Shown here: positions 24,675 through 34,048 of the stretch, in pieces
How the letters are laid out: every line of letters begins with the position of its first letter
Numbering within the stretch: the stretch's first letter is position 1
NCBI GenBank assembly: GCA_944383465.1
Contig: CALWPQ010000027.1
Location: forward strand, 1 to 53,841
Direction: 5' to 3'
From: an uncultured Clostridia bacterium
GTDB lineage: Bacteria; Bacillota; Clostridia; Peptostreptococcales; Anaerovoracaceae
DNA: 53,841 bases
Position numbers and translations under genes: made by a program
Notes under the pieces: model-generated
Database searches by the model: none
The model's input: only the letters and a program-made list of their open reading frames with translations
Told to the model about the DNA's origin: nothing

Positions 24675-25511
24675 ATGACATTTTTTGAAGCAATCATACT
24701 GGGACTGACACAGGGATTATCGGAATTTCTTCCGATTTCAAGTTCGGGACATCTGGCTCTTCTTCAATATTTTTTTGGTATAGAGGGAGAAAGCGTACTT
24801 GCATTTGCAGTGCTTCTTCATCTCGGCACGCTCATATCTGTTTTTATCGTTTACAGAAAGGATATCTGGGCACTCATAGTCGAGCTTTTTATGGTATTTA
24901 AAGATATATTTACGGGAAAAGGTCTTAGGATTAATGCCAATCCGACAAGAAGACTCGGGTTTATGATAATTGTTGCGACAATACCGACAGGGCTTATCGG
25001 CATATTATTCAACGATTTGTTCGCCTCTATGTACTCATCGCTCCTTTCCATAGGAATAGGACTCATATTTACAGGTACTATTCTCTGGCTTGCCGAAAGA
25101 ATCAATGCAGGTACAAAGACGGTCAGTGAAATGAAATTCGGACATGCGTTTTTCGTAGGAGTTATGCAGGGCATTGCTATTTGTCCCGGAGTATCGCGTT
25201 CAGGCTCTACGCTTGTTGGCAGTCTCTTTTCGGGGCTCAACAGAGAATTCGGCGTAAAATTTGCTTTTCTCATTTCTATACCTTCAATACTCGGTTCGGT
25301 AATACTCGAAGCGCCGGCCGCTTTTGAGCAGGGGGCGGATATGTCGTTTGTGCTTCCGATTTTAACGGGGGTCATCGTAAGCGCTTTTTCCGGTCTTATA
25401 GCCATCAAAGCTATGATAAAGCTGGTAACAGGAAAAAGACTCTGGTATTTTTCAATTTATACCTGGATAGTCGGTGCTGCGGTAGTACTTTATTCGATAT
25501 TTGGAGCTTAA
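24675..25511 (+). CDS. uppP: Undecaprenyl-diphosphatase (BacA/UppP)
   Basis: 278 residues behind TAGGGGGAT. An integral membrane enzyme with about eight helices that dephosphorylates C55-PP to recycle the cell-wall lipid carrier; it can confer bacitracin tolerance. The two conserved catalytic patches are EFLPISSSGHL (about residues 17-27) and GVSRSGSTLVGSLFSGL (about 174-190). Start of a co-directional run continuing through cinA. Confidence 0.96.
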   Translation: MTFFEAIILGLTQGLSEFLPISSSGHLALLQYFFGIEGESVLAFAVLLHLGTLISVFIVYRKDIWALIVELFMVFKDIFTGKGLRINANPTRRLGFMIIVATIPTGLIGILFNDLFASMYSSLLSIGIGLIFTGTILWLAERINAGTKTVSEMKFGHAFFVGVMQGIAICPGVSRSGSTLVGSLFSGLNREFGVKFAFLISIPSILGSVILEAPAAFEQGADMSFVLPILTGVIVSAFSGLIAIKAMIKLVTGKRLWYFSIYTWIVGAAVVLYSIFGA

Positions 25512-25571
25512 CGCAGAATAAATTTTAAATTAGATATATAAATCGGTTTATTATTTTTAAAAAGGTGTTTT

Positions 25572-28481
25572 ATGGCAGAAGAAAAAAGAAAGCCCGGAAG
25601 ACCTCCGGGGTCAAAAAATAAGACAAGCTCAAGCTCCGAAAAAAGCAGCAGCGCTTCAGGTAAGAGCAGTAAAAAAACGGGAGCCAAGACAGGTAAGAAC
25701 CCGGTAAAGCCTGAAAAACCTATAAAAGTGGGCAGCAGGGTAAGAGACGAAATCTGGGCAATAATTATAATTGCACTCGGGGTATTTCTTATAATTGCAG
25801 TTCAGACAAGTGCGGCGGGCGCTTTCGGAGAGATACTTCACAAATTTTTTCTCGGAAGCTTCGGTGTTTTTGCATATGTGCTTCCTTATTATCTTATCGT
25901 ATACGGCGCGCTTCTGTTTCTCGACAGGGCAGCGCATATTTCAGGCAAATCGGCTGTATTTATGCTGATAATATTCCTGATGCTTACGCTTCTCAATTCA
26001 GTAAGGTTTATAGATACTGAAACATTTACAATGACGTTTAAATATATAACCGCTCTCTTTGACGGCGGCGTCAAAGCTGAAAACGGCGGTCTTTTTGGTA
26101 TGTTCATCGGTACGCTTATCGCCAAGGCAATAGGAAAGCCAGGGCTTATAATATTTTCAGTAGTGGTGATTATCGTGCTTCTGCTTCTTGTGCTCAACAC
26201 GCCAGTTTCACAGTTCTTTGAAAAGCTTAAGATAAAGCGTGCAGAGAAGCAGGCGTCAAGAATTGCGGCATATGAAGAAGCGCAGAGACTTGCAGAAGAA
26301 GAAAGTCTGAGACTCGGTGCTGCAAAAGCTCAAATTTCTGAAGATAGCGATTATGAAAAAACACCTATAAAGCAGTCAAATACGGATAGGCCTGAATTTC
26401 CAGTGAAAACCGATAAAACTCTCAAAGGCGTCTCACTTTCAGATACAAAAAATCGAGAGCAGCGCGAGAGCAAGGAAATGCCTAAAAAATTTGCAGCGGA
26501 GTATGAAACCTCTTATGTTCCAGGCAGAATGAGCGAAGGCCAAGTGAACATAATGAATTATATGAAAGACGATACGCTTTTCGGGACTTCCGCGGGTGAA
26601 AACGGCGTCAGCTACGGACTGGTCGAAGAGGAGCCGAAGCCAGATGTCAAAATTATCGACAGCGGAAATGCTAATCAGGTATATGAACTTTCAGGCGCAG
26701 AAAACAATCTTTCAGGAGCTGCGGATGGTTCTTTTTTTGCTAACTATGAATCTGAAATTCTCGGTAGCAGCACAGAGAAAGAAAAACATACGCCCACAGC
26801 GCCAATTGCGGCTGATGCAGCTATTGATACAGTGCCAAGCGCAAATGCAGCAGCAAGTTTAGCTGCAGGTCAAAACAACGCTCAAACTCCGGCCTACGGT
26901 ACGGAGAAAAAGTTGACAAAAAAGGAAGCTGAAACCGCAATGCTTACGGCGGAAGAACTCAGTCTGAACGCAGATTCGCCGAAAAAAGCTTATGAATTTC
27001 CACCGCTTGAACTTCTGCATCAGAGTAAAGCAGACAAAAACGTAAATTCAGGTACAGATCTTGCCGCCAAAGCACAGAAGCTCGAGAATACGCTCAAAAA
27101 TTTTCATGTAGACGCACGTGTAATACAGGTGACCAAAGGGCCTGCTGTTACGAGATATGAAATACAGCCGGCTATTGGCGTTAAGGTTTCGAGCATTACA
27201 CGCCTCTCGGATGATATAGCACTAAATCTCGAAGCCAAGAGCATCAGAATAGAAGCGCCTATTCCGGGCAAAGCTGCCGTCGGTATAGAAGTCGAAAACG
27301 ACAATATAAATATGGTAACGCTGCGCGAAATAATAGGTTCGCGCGAATTTAAAGAAGCCAAATCAAAGATATCATTCGCTGTCGGCAAAGATATTTCCGG
27401 CTCCGCAATAGTCGGCGATCTTAAAGGAATGCCGCATCTTCTCATTGCCGGGTCAACGGGTTCGGGAAAATCTGTATGCATAAACAGCATTATCCTCAGC
27501 ATACTTTACAAAGCTAAGCCTGAGGAAGTAAAACTCGTCCTTATAGATCCTAAGGTCGTAGAGCTTGGCAATTACAACGGTATACCGCACCTTCTTATAC
27601 CAGTCGTAACGGAGCCTTCAAAGGCAGCCGCAGCACTCAACTGGGCAGTTGCCGAAATGACCGAAAGATACAAAAAATTCGCAGAAGAAGGCGCGCGCGA
27701 TCTTGAATCGTATAACAACACTATGCGAAAAAAAGGCGAGCCTGATCAGGTTATGCCGCAAGTTGTCATCATTATAGATGAGCTTGCCGACCTTATGATG
27801 GCGGCGCCGTCACAGGTCGAGGAATCAATCTGTCGTCTCGCACAGATGGCAAGAGCAGCAGGAATGCACCTCATAGTAGCTACGCAAAGGCCATCTGTTG
27901 ATGTCGTGACCGGCCTTATCAAGGCGAACATACCGTCAAGAATAGCGTTTGCTGTATCATCTCAGGTAGATTCGCGGACAATACTCGATATGGGAGGAGC
28001 AGAAAAACTTGTCGGCAAAGGTGATATGCTTTATAATCCGCTTGGGCTCGGAAAACCGATAAGAGTGCAGGGAAGCTTCGTATCTGACGATGAGGTGCAT
28101 GATGTAATAGAATTTATAAAGGCCCAGTCAGAAGGAGCAGCGTATGCGGGTGATGTCATAGATACGATAGAAAATGCGGGTGCATCAGCAGTTTCGGGAG
28201 CGCAGGATGAGGACAGCGACGAACTGCTTTCCGACGCTGTAGCGCTTGTCGTTCACAGCGGACAGGCTTCCGTATCTATGCTGCAGCGGCGCTTTCGCAT
28301 TGGCTATAACAGAGCAGCCCGTATTATAGATATGATGGAAGCGCGCGGCATAGTAGGACCGCCTGAAGGCTCAAAGCCGCGTCAGGTACTGCTTACAGAA
28401 GTAGAGCTGTACGCAATGCAAAACGGAGATAAAGATGAGCAAAATCAAGATAGCGATAATTATACAGAGGAAGAAATATAA
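25572..28481 (+). CDS. ftsK: DNA translocase FtsK/SpoIIIE
   Basis: 969 residues. It pumps chromosomal DNA at division or sporulation septa. A basic, Ser/Lys-rich start resembling an AT-hook ([13 protein letters not shown]) is followed by about four membrane helices up to residue 215, then a long low-complexity linker (about 220-500). The motor follows: Walker [14 protein letters not shown] at about 626, Walker [13 protein letters not shown], and [19 protein letters not shown]. The C-terminal winged-helix gamma domain (about 880-950), which reads polarity sequences, includes [20 protein letters not shown]. Its stop overlaps the rimO start by one base. Confidence 0.96.
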   Translation: MAEEKRKPGRPPGSKNKTSSSSEKSSSASGKSSKKTGAKTGKNPVKPEKPIKVGSRVRDEIWAIIIIALGVFLIIAVQTSAAGAFGEILHKFFLGSFGVFAYVLPYYLIVYGALLFLDRAAHISGKSAVFMLIIFLMLTLLNSVRFIDTETFTMTFKYITALFDGGVKAENGGLFGMFIGTLIAKAIGKPGLIIFSVVVIIVLLLLVLNTPVSQFFEKLKIKRAEKQASRIAAYEEAQRLAEEESLRLGAAKAQISEDSDYEKTPIKQSNTDRPEFPVKTDKTLKGVSLSDTKNREQRESKEMPKKFAAEYETSYVPGRMSEGQVNIMNYMKDDTLFGTSAGENGVSYGLVEEEPKPDVKIIDSGNANQVYELSGAENNLSGAADGSFFANYESEILGSSTEKEKHTPTAPIAADAAIDTVPSANAAASLAAGQNNAQTPAYGTEKKLTKKEAETAMLTAEELSLNADSPKKAYEFPPLELLHQSKADKNVNSGTDLAAKAQKLENTLKNFHVDARVIQVTKGPAVTRYEIQPAIGVKVSSITRLSDDIALNLEAKSIRIEAPIPGKAAVGIEVENDNINMVTLREIIGSREFKEAKSKISFAVGKDISGSAIVGDLKGMPHLLIAGSTGSGKSVCINSIILSILYKAKPEEVKLVLIDPKVVELGNYNGIPHLLIPVVTEPSKAAAALNWAVAEMTERYKKFAEEGARDLESYNNTMRKKGEPDQVMPQVVIIIDELADLMMAAPSQVEESICRLAQMARAAGMHLIVATQRPSVDVVTGLIKANIPSRIAFAVSSQVDSRTILDMGGAEKLVGKGDMLYNPLGLGKPIRVQGSFVSDDEVHDVIEFIKAQSEGAAYAGDVIDTIENAGASAVSGAQDEDSDELLSDAVALVVHSGQASVSMLQRRFRIGYNRAARIIDMMEARGIVGPPEGSKPRQVLLTEVELYAMQNGDKDEQNQDSDNYTEEEI

Positions 28482-29800
28482 TGAAAATTTTTATTGAAAC
28501 ACTCGGCTGCCCGAAGAACTTCAACGATTCAGAATTTGCGCTCGGCATACTCGAACGTGCAGGACATAAAGAAGCAGAGCGCGCTGAAGATGCAGACCTT
28601 ATACTCGTAAATACCTGTGGTTTCATAAATGATGCCAAAAAAGAATCAATCGCTAAAATATTTGAAATGGCAGAAATAGCCGGAGAAAACAAAATTCTTG
28701 CAATTTCAGGCTGCCTTTCAGAACGGTACAAGGACGAACTTTACAAAGAAATGCCCGAAGTTGATATCTTTATCGGCGTAAACGATTACGACAGGCTTCC
28801 GGCACTTATAGAAGCAGCTGCAAAAGATAAAGAAGGTCAAAAGCTCAGTTTCAGATCGGAGTACTGCGATTTTAATGAGCCGAGTCTGCGTAAAATTCCT
28901 GAAAATCCTTATACAGCTACGATAAAAATAGCGGAGGGCTGCAATAATATCTGCACTTACTGCATAATTCCGCATATCCGCGGAAAATACAGAAGCAGAA
29001 AGATAGAAGAGATTACAGAAGAGGCAAAGCGCCTCGCCTCTTCTGGTACAAAAGAGCTCATAATAATAGCACAGGACACGACATACTATGGTATGGATAT
29101 ATACGGAAGACTTGCTCTTCCGGAGCTTTTAAAAGAGCTTTGCAAAATTGATGGCATACGCTGGATAAGACTTATGTACTGCTACGAGGATAAAATCACG
29201 GATGAACTCATAGATACGATGGCCAGCGAAGAAAAAATATGCCATTACATAGATATACCTATTCAGCATTCGTCCGACAGAATACTTAAAGCTATGAATA
29301 GAAAGTCTACAAAAACAAGTATTATGTCAACTATGTCTAAGCTCAGAGCAAAAATGCCTGATATAAATATCAGAACTACGCTCATTACCGGTTTTCCGGG
29401 AGAAACAGAAGAAGATTTTGACGAGCTTTACAACTTTGTCAGCGAAATGAAGTTTGAACGGCTCGGAATTTTTGCCTATTCCCGTGAAGAAGGCACCCCT
29501 GCTGACAAAATGAAAGGACACATAAGGCAGGATATAAAAGAAAAACGCAGAGACAGTATAATGTTGATGCAGACGGAAATTTCTCTTTCTAAAAACCGCG
29601 AGAAAATCGGCAAGACTATTGAAGTTATCGTTGACGGAAAAGACGACGACGGCAGCTATTACGGCAGAAGCAGTTACGATGCGCCGGAAATCGACAACGC
29701 TGTGCTCTTTACTTCAGAAAAAGAGCTGCACGAGGGCGATTTTATAAATGTAAAGATTACCGATGCTTTTGACTACGATCTTGTAGGTGAGGCTCTGTAA
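28481..29800 (+). CDS. rimO: Ribosomal protein S12 (aspartate89) methylthiotransferase RimO
   Basis: 439 residues. N-terminal UPF0004 domain with LGCPKNFNDSE and VNTCGFI; central radical-SAM domain with CNNICTYCIIP (CxxxCxxC, about residues 157-164); and a C-terminal TRAM domain. The LGCPKN signature and the CTYCIIP context favour RimO over MiaB, which usually has a different first motif. It adds a methylthio group to S12. Start overlaps the ftsK stop (TAATG). Confidence 0.95.
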   Translation: MKIFIETLGCPKNFNDSEFALGILERAGHKEAERAEDADLILVNTCGFINDAKKESIAKIFEMAEIAGENKILAISGCLSERYKDELYKEMPEVDIFIGVNDYDRLPALIEAAAKDKEGQKLSFRSEYCDFNEPSLRKIPENPYTATIKIAEGCNNICTYCIIPHIRGKYRSRKIEEITEEAKRLASSGTKELIIIAQDTTYYGMDIYGRLALPELLKELCKIDGIRWIRLMYCYEDKITDELIDTMASEEKICHYIDIPIQHSSDRILKAMNRKSTKTSIMSTMSKLRAKMPDINIRTTLITGFPGETEEDFDELYNFVSEMKFERLGIFAYSREEGTPADKMKGHIRQDIKEKRRDSIMLMQTEISLSKNREKIGKTIEVIVDGKDDDGSYYGRSSYDAPEIDNAVLFTSEKELHEGDFINVKITDAFDYDLVGEAL

Positions 29801-29858
29801 ATCAGTATAACTTCAAAAAAGATATTTATAATATCAATATTGACAGGAGATATGTTTT

Positions 29859-30383
29859 ATGAATTTACCTAACAAACTTACAATTATAAGAGTGATCGCG
29901 GTGCCTTTTTTCGTGGCATTATACATGCTTGGCTATAATATCGCGGCATTTGTTCTTTTCATAGCGGCGTCATTCACAGATATGCTCGATGGCAAAATCG
30001 CGAGGAAATACAACCTTGTCACAAACTTTGGCAAAATTATGGATCCGCTTGCGGATAAAATCCTCGTTTATTCCGCATTTTGCCTGATGGTAGCTGACGG
30101 CACTGTGCAGGGCTGGATGCTCATTGTAATACTTGCAAGGGAATTTACAATTGCCGGTATGAGAACGGTTGCCGCATCAGACGGCATCGTTATAGCTGCG
30201 GGAATGAGCGGAAAGATAAAGACTGTTCTGCAAATGATAGCCGTACCTCTTCTTATTCTCGGCGACTTTCCGCATGAGTATGTTCCGTATGCTGCCAATG
30301 TATTTCTTTGGGCTTCTTTGATTATGACCGTATATTCCGGGATAGAATATATCTGGCAGAACCGCAAAGTTTTCTCGATGTAA
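29859..30383 (+). CDS. pgsA: CDP-diacylglycerol-glycerol-3-phosphate 3-phosphatidyltransferase
   Basis: 174 residues, multi-pass membrane protein. It makes phosphatidylglycerol phosphate. Start MNLPNKLTIIRVIAVPFF is typical. The CDP-alcohol phosphotransferase signature DGxxAR...G...D...D spans about residues 44-66 (LDGKIARKYN, then FGKIMDPLADK). The order rimO-pgsA-cinA-recA is common in Firmicutes. Confidence 0.95.
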   Translation: MNLPNKLTIIRVIAVPFFVALYMLGYNIAAFVLFIAASFTDMLDGKIARKYNLVTNFGKIMDPLADKILVYSAFCLMVADGTVQGWMLIVILAREFTIAGMRTVAASDGIVIAAGMSGKIKTVLQMIAVPLLILGDFPHEYVPYAANVFLWASLIMTVYSGIEYIWQNRKVFSM

Positions 30384-30399
30384 AAGGAGGTAATTATAT

Positions 30400-31674
30400 A
30401 TGAAAACAGCCATTTTATCAGTAGGCACGGAAATTCTGTTCGGACAGATTGTAAATACGAATACCGTATATCTGTCGCAGCAGCTCAATATGCTTGGATT
30501 TGATGTTATGTATCACTACACGGTCGGCGACAACACAACCAGATTGAAAGAAATGATAGAATATATCTTCCACGACTGTGATCTCATAATAACTACAGGT
30601 GGTCTCGGACCGACTCAGGATGATCTCACAAAGGAAACTGTATGCGAGGCGTTAAACGATAAGCTTGTGGAAAACGCTGCTGCTATGGACAATCTCAAAG
30701 CACATTTTCAGCATTCCGTAATGACAGAAAACAACCTCAAGCAGGCTTATCTTCCTTCGCGTGCCGTTATGTTCAGAAATGATACAGGAACAGCACCGGG
30801 CTTTGCTCTTGAAGATAATGGAAAAATGGTGATATGTATGCCCGGACCTCCTAAAGAGATGACAAAAATGTTTGAAGGCTATGTCAGACCTTTTCTCGAA
30901 AAGATGCAGGACAGCGTTATATTTTATAAAACAGTGAGGACTATCGGTTCAGAAGAATCGAGAATGGAAACAGAGCTTCTTGACCTCATAGACACTCAGA
31001 CTGACCCGACTCTTGCGACATATGCCAAAGAAACGGGCTGTACAGTACGCATAGCTTCAAAGCGAAAAACGATAGAAGAAGCTGAGGCCGCAGTAGACGA
31101 GATGGTGGAAAAAGTGCTGGACCGCATAGGCGATTACGTTTACAGCACTGATGATGAGGATATAGAGCAGGTAATAGCAAAAAAACTCCTTGAGAAAGGC
31201 GTTACGATATCGTCGGCAGAGAGCTGCACGGCAGGGCTGTTTTCAGCAACTCTTGCCAATGTTCCGGGAATATCGAAAGTATTTGAAAGAGGCATAGCAA
31301 CATACAGCAACCAGGCAAAAATCGACGAGCTTGGCGTAAAGCAAGAGACACTCGAAAAATACGGAGCTGTAAGCGCGGAAACTGCCCTGGAAATGGCAAA
31401 AGGCCTTGCTGAAAAAACGGGAAGCGATATCTGTCTTTCCGTTACCGGCATAGCAGGTCCGGACGGCGGTACTTCTGAAAAACCTGTAGGGCTTATATAT
31501 GTGGCTGCAAATTACAGCGATAAGGCAGCAGGAAAGAGCGGCAGCGACAGAAACGAAACCGTCATAGAATATAAAAGAAATACGGCTAACAGAGACTGGA
31601 ACAGAAGATTTTCCGTATTAAGAATGATGGAGCTCGCTAATAAAATACTTGACGGTAAAATTGAGATAAAGTAA
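30400..31674 (+). CDS. cinA: CinA family protein (competence/damage-inducible; NMN deamidase-like)
   Basis: 424 residues behind AAAGGAGG (30383-30390). The N-terminal molybdopterin-binding-like (COG1058) domain has GTEILFGQIVNTN and TTGGLGPTQDDLTKE. The C-terminal CinA domain, a nicotinamide mononucleotide deamidase in several bacteria, starts near residue 250 with ISSAESCTAGLFSATLANV and contains VTGIAGPDGGT. A linker between the two domains is normal. It lies just upstream of recA, as in many Firmicutes, but a terminator separates them here. Confidence 0.95.
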   Translation: MKTAILSVGTEILFGQIVNTNTVYLSQQLNMLGFDVMYHYTVGDNTTRLKEMIEYIFHDCDLIITTGGLGPTQDDLTKETVCEALNDKLVENAAAMDNLKAHFQHSVMTENNLKQAYLPSRAVMFRNDTGTAPGFALEDNGKMVICMPGPPKEMTKMFEGYVRPFLEKMQDSVIFYKTVRTIGSEESRMETELLDLIDTQTDPTLATYAKETGCTVRIASKRKTIEEAEAAVDEMVEKVLDRIGDYVYSTDDEDIEQVIAKKLLEKGVTISSAESCTAGLFSATLANVPGISKVFERGIATYSNQAKIDELGVKQETLEKYGAVSAETALEMAKGLAEKTGSDICLSVTGIAGPDGGTSEKPVGLIYVAANYSDKAAGKSGSDRNETVIEYKRNTANRDWNRRFSVLRMMELANKILDGKIEIK

Positions 31675-31712
31675 ATTGCAGCAAAGATAATTATTATTCT
31701 GCTCGATTGCAG

Positions 31713-31749
31713 CCGAATCCGATATATCGGATTCGGTATTTTCTTTTTA
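31713..31749 (+). terminator. Terminator after cinA
   Basis: A perfect 24-base palindrome (31713-31736, arms CCGAATCCGATA / TATCGGATTCGG) followed by TATTTTCTTTTT. Confidence 0.9.
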
Positions 31750-31827
31750 TAAAATACTTTTTTCTATTTGCATTAAGTGGAAAAATATGGTATTATAAAT
31801 TTATCCCCAAGTAAATCTAATTTTCTC

Positions 31828-31856
31828 TTGACTATAAGTTGTTTATCGGGTATTAT
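31828..31856 (+). promoter_or_regulatory. Sigma-A promoter for recA
   Basis: -35 TTGACT (31828-31833), a 17-base spacer and -10 TATTAT (31851-31856). Transcription should begin near 31863, at the SOS box. Confidence 0.8.
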
Positions 31857-31863
31857 TTATTAG

Positions 31864-31877
31864 AGAACAAATGTTCA
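31864..31877 (+). promoter_or_regulatory. LexA (SOS) box of recA
   Basis: AGAACAAATGTTCA contains GAAC-N4-GTTC, matching the Gram-positive LexA/DinR consensus CGAACRNRYGTTYG at all inner positions. It sits directly downstream of the -10, a position suited to repression. LexA itself is not in the window. Confidence 0.85.
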
Positions 31878-31900
31878 CATTTGAATCGGAGGTACATAAA

Positions 31901-32983
31901 GTGGCTGTAAATAAAAATGATAATAAAAATGCTATCGGCGACAGAGAGAAAGCTCTCGAAGAAGCTCTGCTGCAAATAGAAAAGCAATTCGGAAAAGGAG
32001 CTGTAATGAAGCTCGGCGATAGCGGTGCCAAAATGAACATAGAAGCTATATCTACAGGCTCCATAAGTCTCGATATCGCAACAGGTATCGGAGGAGTTCC
32101 CAAAGGAAGAATCATAGAAATATTCGGACCGGAGTCATCCGGTAAGACAACATTGACACTTCACATAATCGCGGAAGCGCAGAAAAATGGCGGCAAAGCG
32201 GCATTTATAGATGCAGAGCATGCCCTTGACCCGGAATACGCAAGAAACCTCGGCGTAAACATAGACGAGCTTCTCGTATCTCAGCCCGATACGGGAGAGC
32301 AGGCGCTCGAAATATGTGAAATGCTCGTGCGCTCCGGCGCTCTTGATGTGGTTGTTGTAGATTCCGTCGCTGCGCTTGTGCCAAAAGCAGAAATACAGGG
32401 CGAAATGGGTGATAGCCATGTAGGCCTTCACGCAAGGCTTATGTCACAGGCTTTAAGAAAGCTCACAGGTGCGATCAACAAATCAAATGCAGCTGTAATC
32501 TTTATAAATCAGCTTCGTGAAAAAGTCGGAGTTATTTACGGCAACCCTGAAGTTACGACAGGCGGGCGGGCGCTCAAGTTCTATGCGAGTATGCGTATAG
32601 ATGTAAGGCGAGTAGAATCTATAAAATCGGGGGATACGATACTCGGCAACAGAACAAAGGCTAAAATTGTGAAAAATAAAGTTTCACCTCCATTTAAACA
32701 GGCTGAATTTGACATAATGTACGGACAGGGAATTTCAAAAGAAGGTGACATACTCGATGCAGCGACTGACGCTAAAATTATCGACAAAGCAGGCTCATGG
32801 TACAGCTTCCGCGGTGAGAGAATAGGACAGGGAAGAGAGAATGTTAAGGATTTTCTGCGCAGCAATCCCGATATTATGGAAGAAATTCATTCGCTTCTCC
32901 TCGAAACGCTTAAAAAGCCACAGGAAGCGCCAGACAGTGAGCCTGAGCTCATTGCTGACGAAGACGGCGTAATCATCGAATAA
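31901..32983 (+). CDS. recA: Recombinase RecA
   Basis: 360 residues. GTG 31901 is chosen because CGGAGGT (31887-31893) lies 7 bases before it; an ATG at 31871 overlaps the SOS box. It carries out homologous strand exchange and triggers LexA self-cleavage. Walker [10 protein letters not shown] at about residue 76, [11 protein letters not shown] (Walker B), [21 protein letters not shown] (20 of these residues form the L1 region) and [10 protein letters not shown] are all present. Under SOS control by the adjacent LexA box. Confidence 0.98.
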   Translation: MAVNKNDNKNAIGDREKALEEALLQIEKQFGKGAVMKLGDSGAKMNIEAISTGSISLDIATGIGGVPKGRIIEIFGPESSGKTTLTLHIIAEAQKNGGKAAFIDAEHALDPEYARNLGVNIDELLVSQPDTGEQALEICEMLVRSGALDVVVVDSVAALVPKAEIQGEMGDSHVGLHARLMSQALRKLTGAINKSNAAVIFINQLREKVGVIYGNPEVTTGGRALKFYASMRIDVRRVESIKSGDTILGNRTKAKIVKNKVSPPFKQAEFDIMYGQGISKEGDILDAATDAKIIDKAGSWYSFRGERIGQGRENVKDFLRSNPDIMEEIHSLLLETLKKPQEAPDSEPELIADEDGVIIE

Positions 32984-32991
32984 AAAAATAT

Positions 32992-33020
32992 TTGACTTTT
33001 AATATTTTTTATAGTATTAT
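32992..33020 (+). promoter_or_regulatory. Sigma-A promoter for rplU
   Basis: -35 TTGACT (32992-32997), a 17-base spacer and -10 TATTAT (33015-33020). Confidence 0.8.
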
Positions 33021-33026
33021 ATGAAT

Positions 33027-33092
33027 GTTGAGCCGCTCATAACGGGTTTTTTGAAGTGCTTTTAAGCCACCCCAAATGGCGAGACTGGTTAG
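33027..33092 (+). ncRNA. L21 leader (ribosomal protein autoregulatory RNA)
   Basis: The transcribed leader before rplU contains the blocks GAGCCGCTCATAACGGGT, GAAGTGCTTTTAAGCC and ACCCCAAATGGCGAGACTGG, which I recognise from memory as the Firmicutes L21 leader. It is thought to bind L21 and repress its own operon. GCCAC and the later GGCGAG fall where paired elements are expected. The ribosome-binding site AGAGGAGG follows at once. Confidence 0.75.
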
Positions 33093-33108
33093 AGGAGGAA
33101 AATAAAAA

Positions 33109-33627
33109 ATGTACGCAGTAATTGAAACAGGCGGCAAGCAGTACAGAGTACAGGAAGGCGATGTTATCACAATCGAAAAGCTTCCTGTAGAAGCAGACAG
33201 CAAGATTGAATTCGACAAAGTGCTCGTACTCGGCGAAGGCGCAGATATCAATGTAGGAGCTCCTTATATTGACGGAGCTAAAGTTTTCGGCAGTGTAGTT
33301 GAAAACGGTAAAGGACAGAAAGTTATCATTTTCAAGTACAAGTCCAAGAAAGATTACAGAAAAAAGCAGGGGCACAGACAGCCATATACAATGGTTAAAA
33401 TTACAGGTGTAGGCAAGGATGAACCTGCAAATAAGTCCGCTGATCCTAAGGCAGAAGCTGTCAGCAAAGCAGTTCCGGCTGAAGAGGCTAAAGAAACAAA
33501 GTCTCCTTCGATTAAGTCGATGAAAAAAGATGAGCTCATTGCTTTTGCTAAGGAACACAACATTGCGATTGATGAGAAGGCGACAAAGCCTGTAATTATC
33601 GAAGCGATTGAAGCAGCACTTAAATAG
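33109..33627 (+). CDS. rplU: 50S ribosomal protein L21 with a C-terminal HeH/SAP-like extension
   Basis: 172 residues against about 103 usual. The first 103 are standard L21 (MYAVIETGGKQYRVQEGD, then KYKSKKDYRKKQGHRQPYT). Residues about 104-135 form an Ala/Lys/Glu-rich linker. Residues about 137-172 (SMKKDELIAFAKEHNIAID, then ATKPVIIEAIEAAL) look like a short helix-extended-helix module of the HeH/LEM/SAP/Rho-N type, which bind nucleic acids in other proteins. Behind AGAGGAGG (33091-33098). The Prp protease gene that usually sits between rplU and rpmA is absent. Confidence 0.95.
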   Translation: MYAVIETGGKQYRVQEGDVITIEKLPVEADSKIEFDKVLVLGEGADINVGAPYIDGAKVFGSVVENGKGQKVIIFKYKSKKDYRKKQGHRQPYTMVKITGVGKDEPANKSADPKAEAVSKAVPAEEAKETKSPSIKSMKKDELIAFAKEHNIAIDEKATKPVIIEAIEAALK

Positions 33628-33671
33628 TAACCGTAGCTAATTGTTTGATATAAAAAAGGAGGTGCACCGAT

Positions 33672-33932
33672 ATGGCATCAAAGAAAGGTGTAGGAAGTTC
33701 AAAGAACGGCCGCGATTCCGAAAGTAAACGCCTCGGCGTTAAGACAGGCGACGGTCAGTTTGTAAGTGCCGGAAGCATTCTTGTAAGGCAGAGAGGAACT
33801 AAATTCCATCCGGGAAATAATGTTATGAAGGGTGGAGACGATACTCTTTTCGCTACAATCGAAGGAACTGTAAAGTTCGAGAGATATGACAAGAAAAGAA
33901 AACAGGTAAGCGTATATCCTAAGGAAGCTTAA
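33672..33932 (+). CDS. rpmA: 50S ribosomal protein L27, without the Firmicutes N-terminal extension
   Basis: 86 residues behind AAAGGAGGTG (33655-33664). Start [19 protein letters not shown] is the mature-type N-terminus. Most Firmicutes L27 begin with about nine extra residues ending in FF, which Prp protease removes; here the extension is missing, as is prp. The gene lies 44 bases after rplU, in the same unit, and ends at a strong terminator. Confidence 0.97.
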   Translation: MASKKGVGSSKNGRDSESKRLGVKTGDGQFVSAGSILVRQRGTKFHPGNNVMKGGDDTLFATIEGTVKFERYDKKRKQVSVYPKEA

Positions 33933-33945
33933 GATTGCATCATAG

Positions 33946-33982
33946 CCCTCCGGTGATAAAATACCGGAGGGTTTTATTATTT
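33946..33982 (+). terminator. rplU-rpmA terminator
   Basis: CCCTCCGGT (33946-33954) / ACCGGAGGG (33963-33971), then TTTTATTATTTATTT. Confidence 0.92.
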
Positions 33983-34001
33983 ATTTATAAATCTGATATT
34001 C

Positions 34002-34030
34002 TGCGCAAACAATAAATGTGCAGTTATAAT
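34002..34030 (+). promoter_or_regulatory. Promoter for obgE
   Basis: -10 TATAAT (34025-34030) with a poor -35 TGCGCA (34002-34007) at 17 bases. The mRNA would start about 10 bases before the ATG region, so the leader is very short. Confidence 0.5.
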
Positions 34031-34048
34031 CCGAAAAGGAGGCATTCT

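Noticed and set aside
25620..25700. Separate AT-hook DNA-binding protein at the ftsK start
   Set aside because: The GRPPGSK motif is in frame with ftsK and follows its ribosome-binding site. It is a basic N-terminal extension of the translocase.
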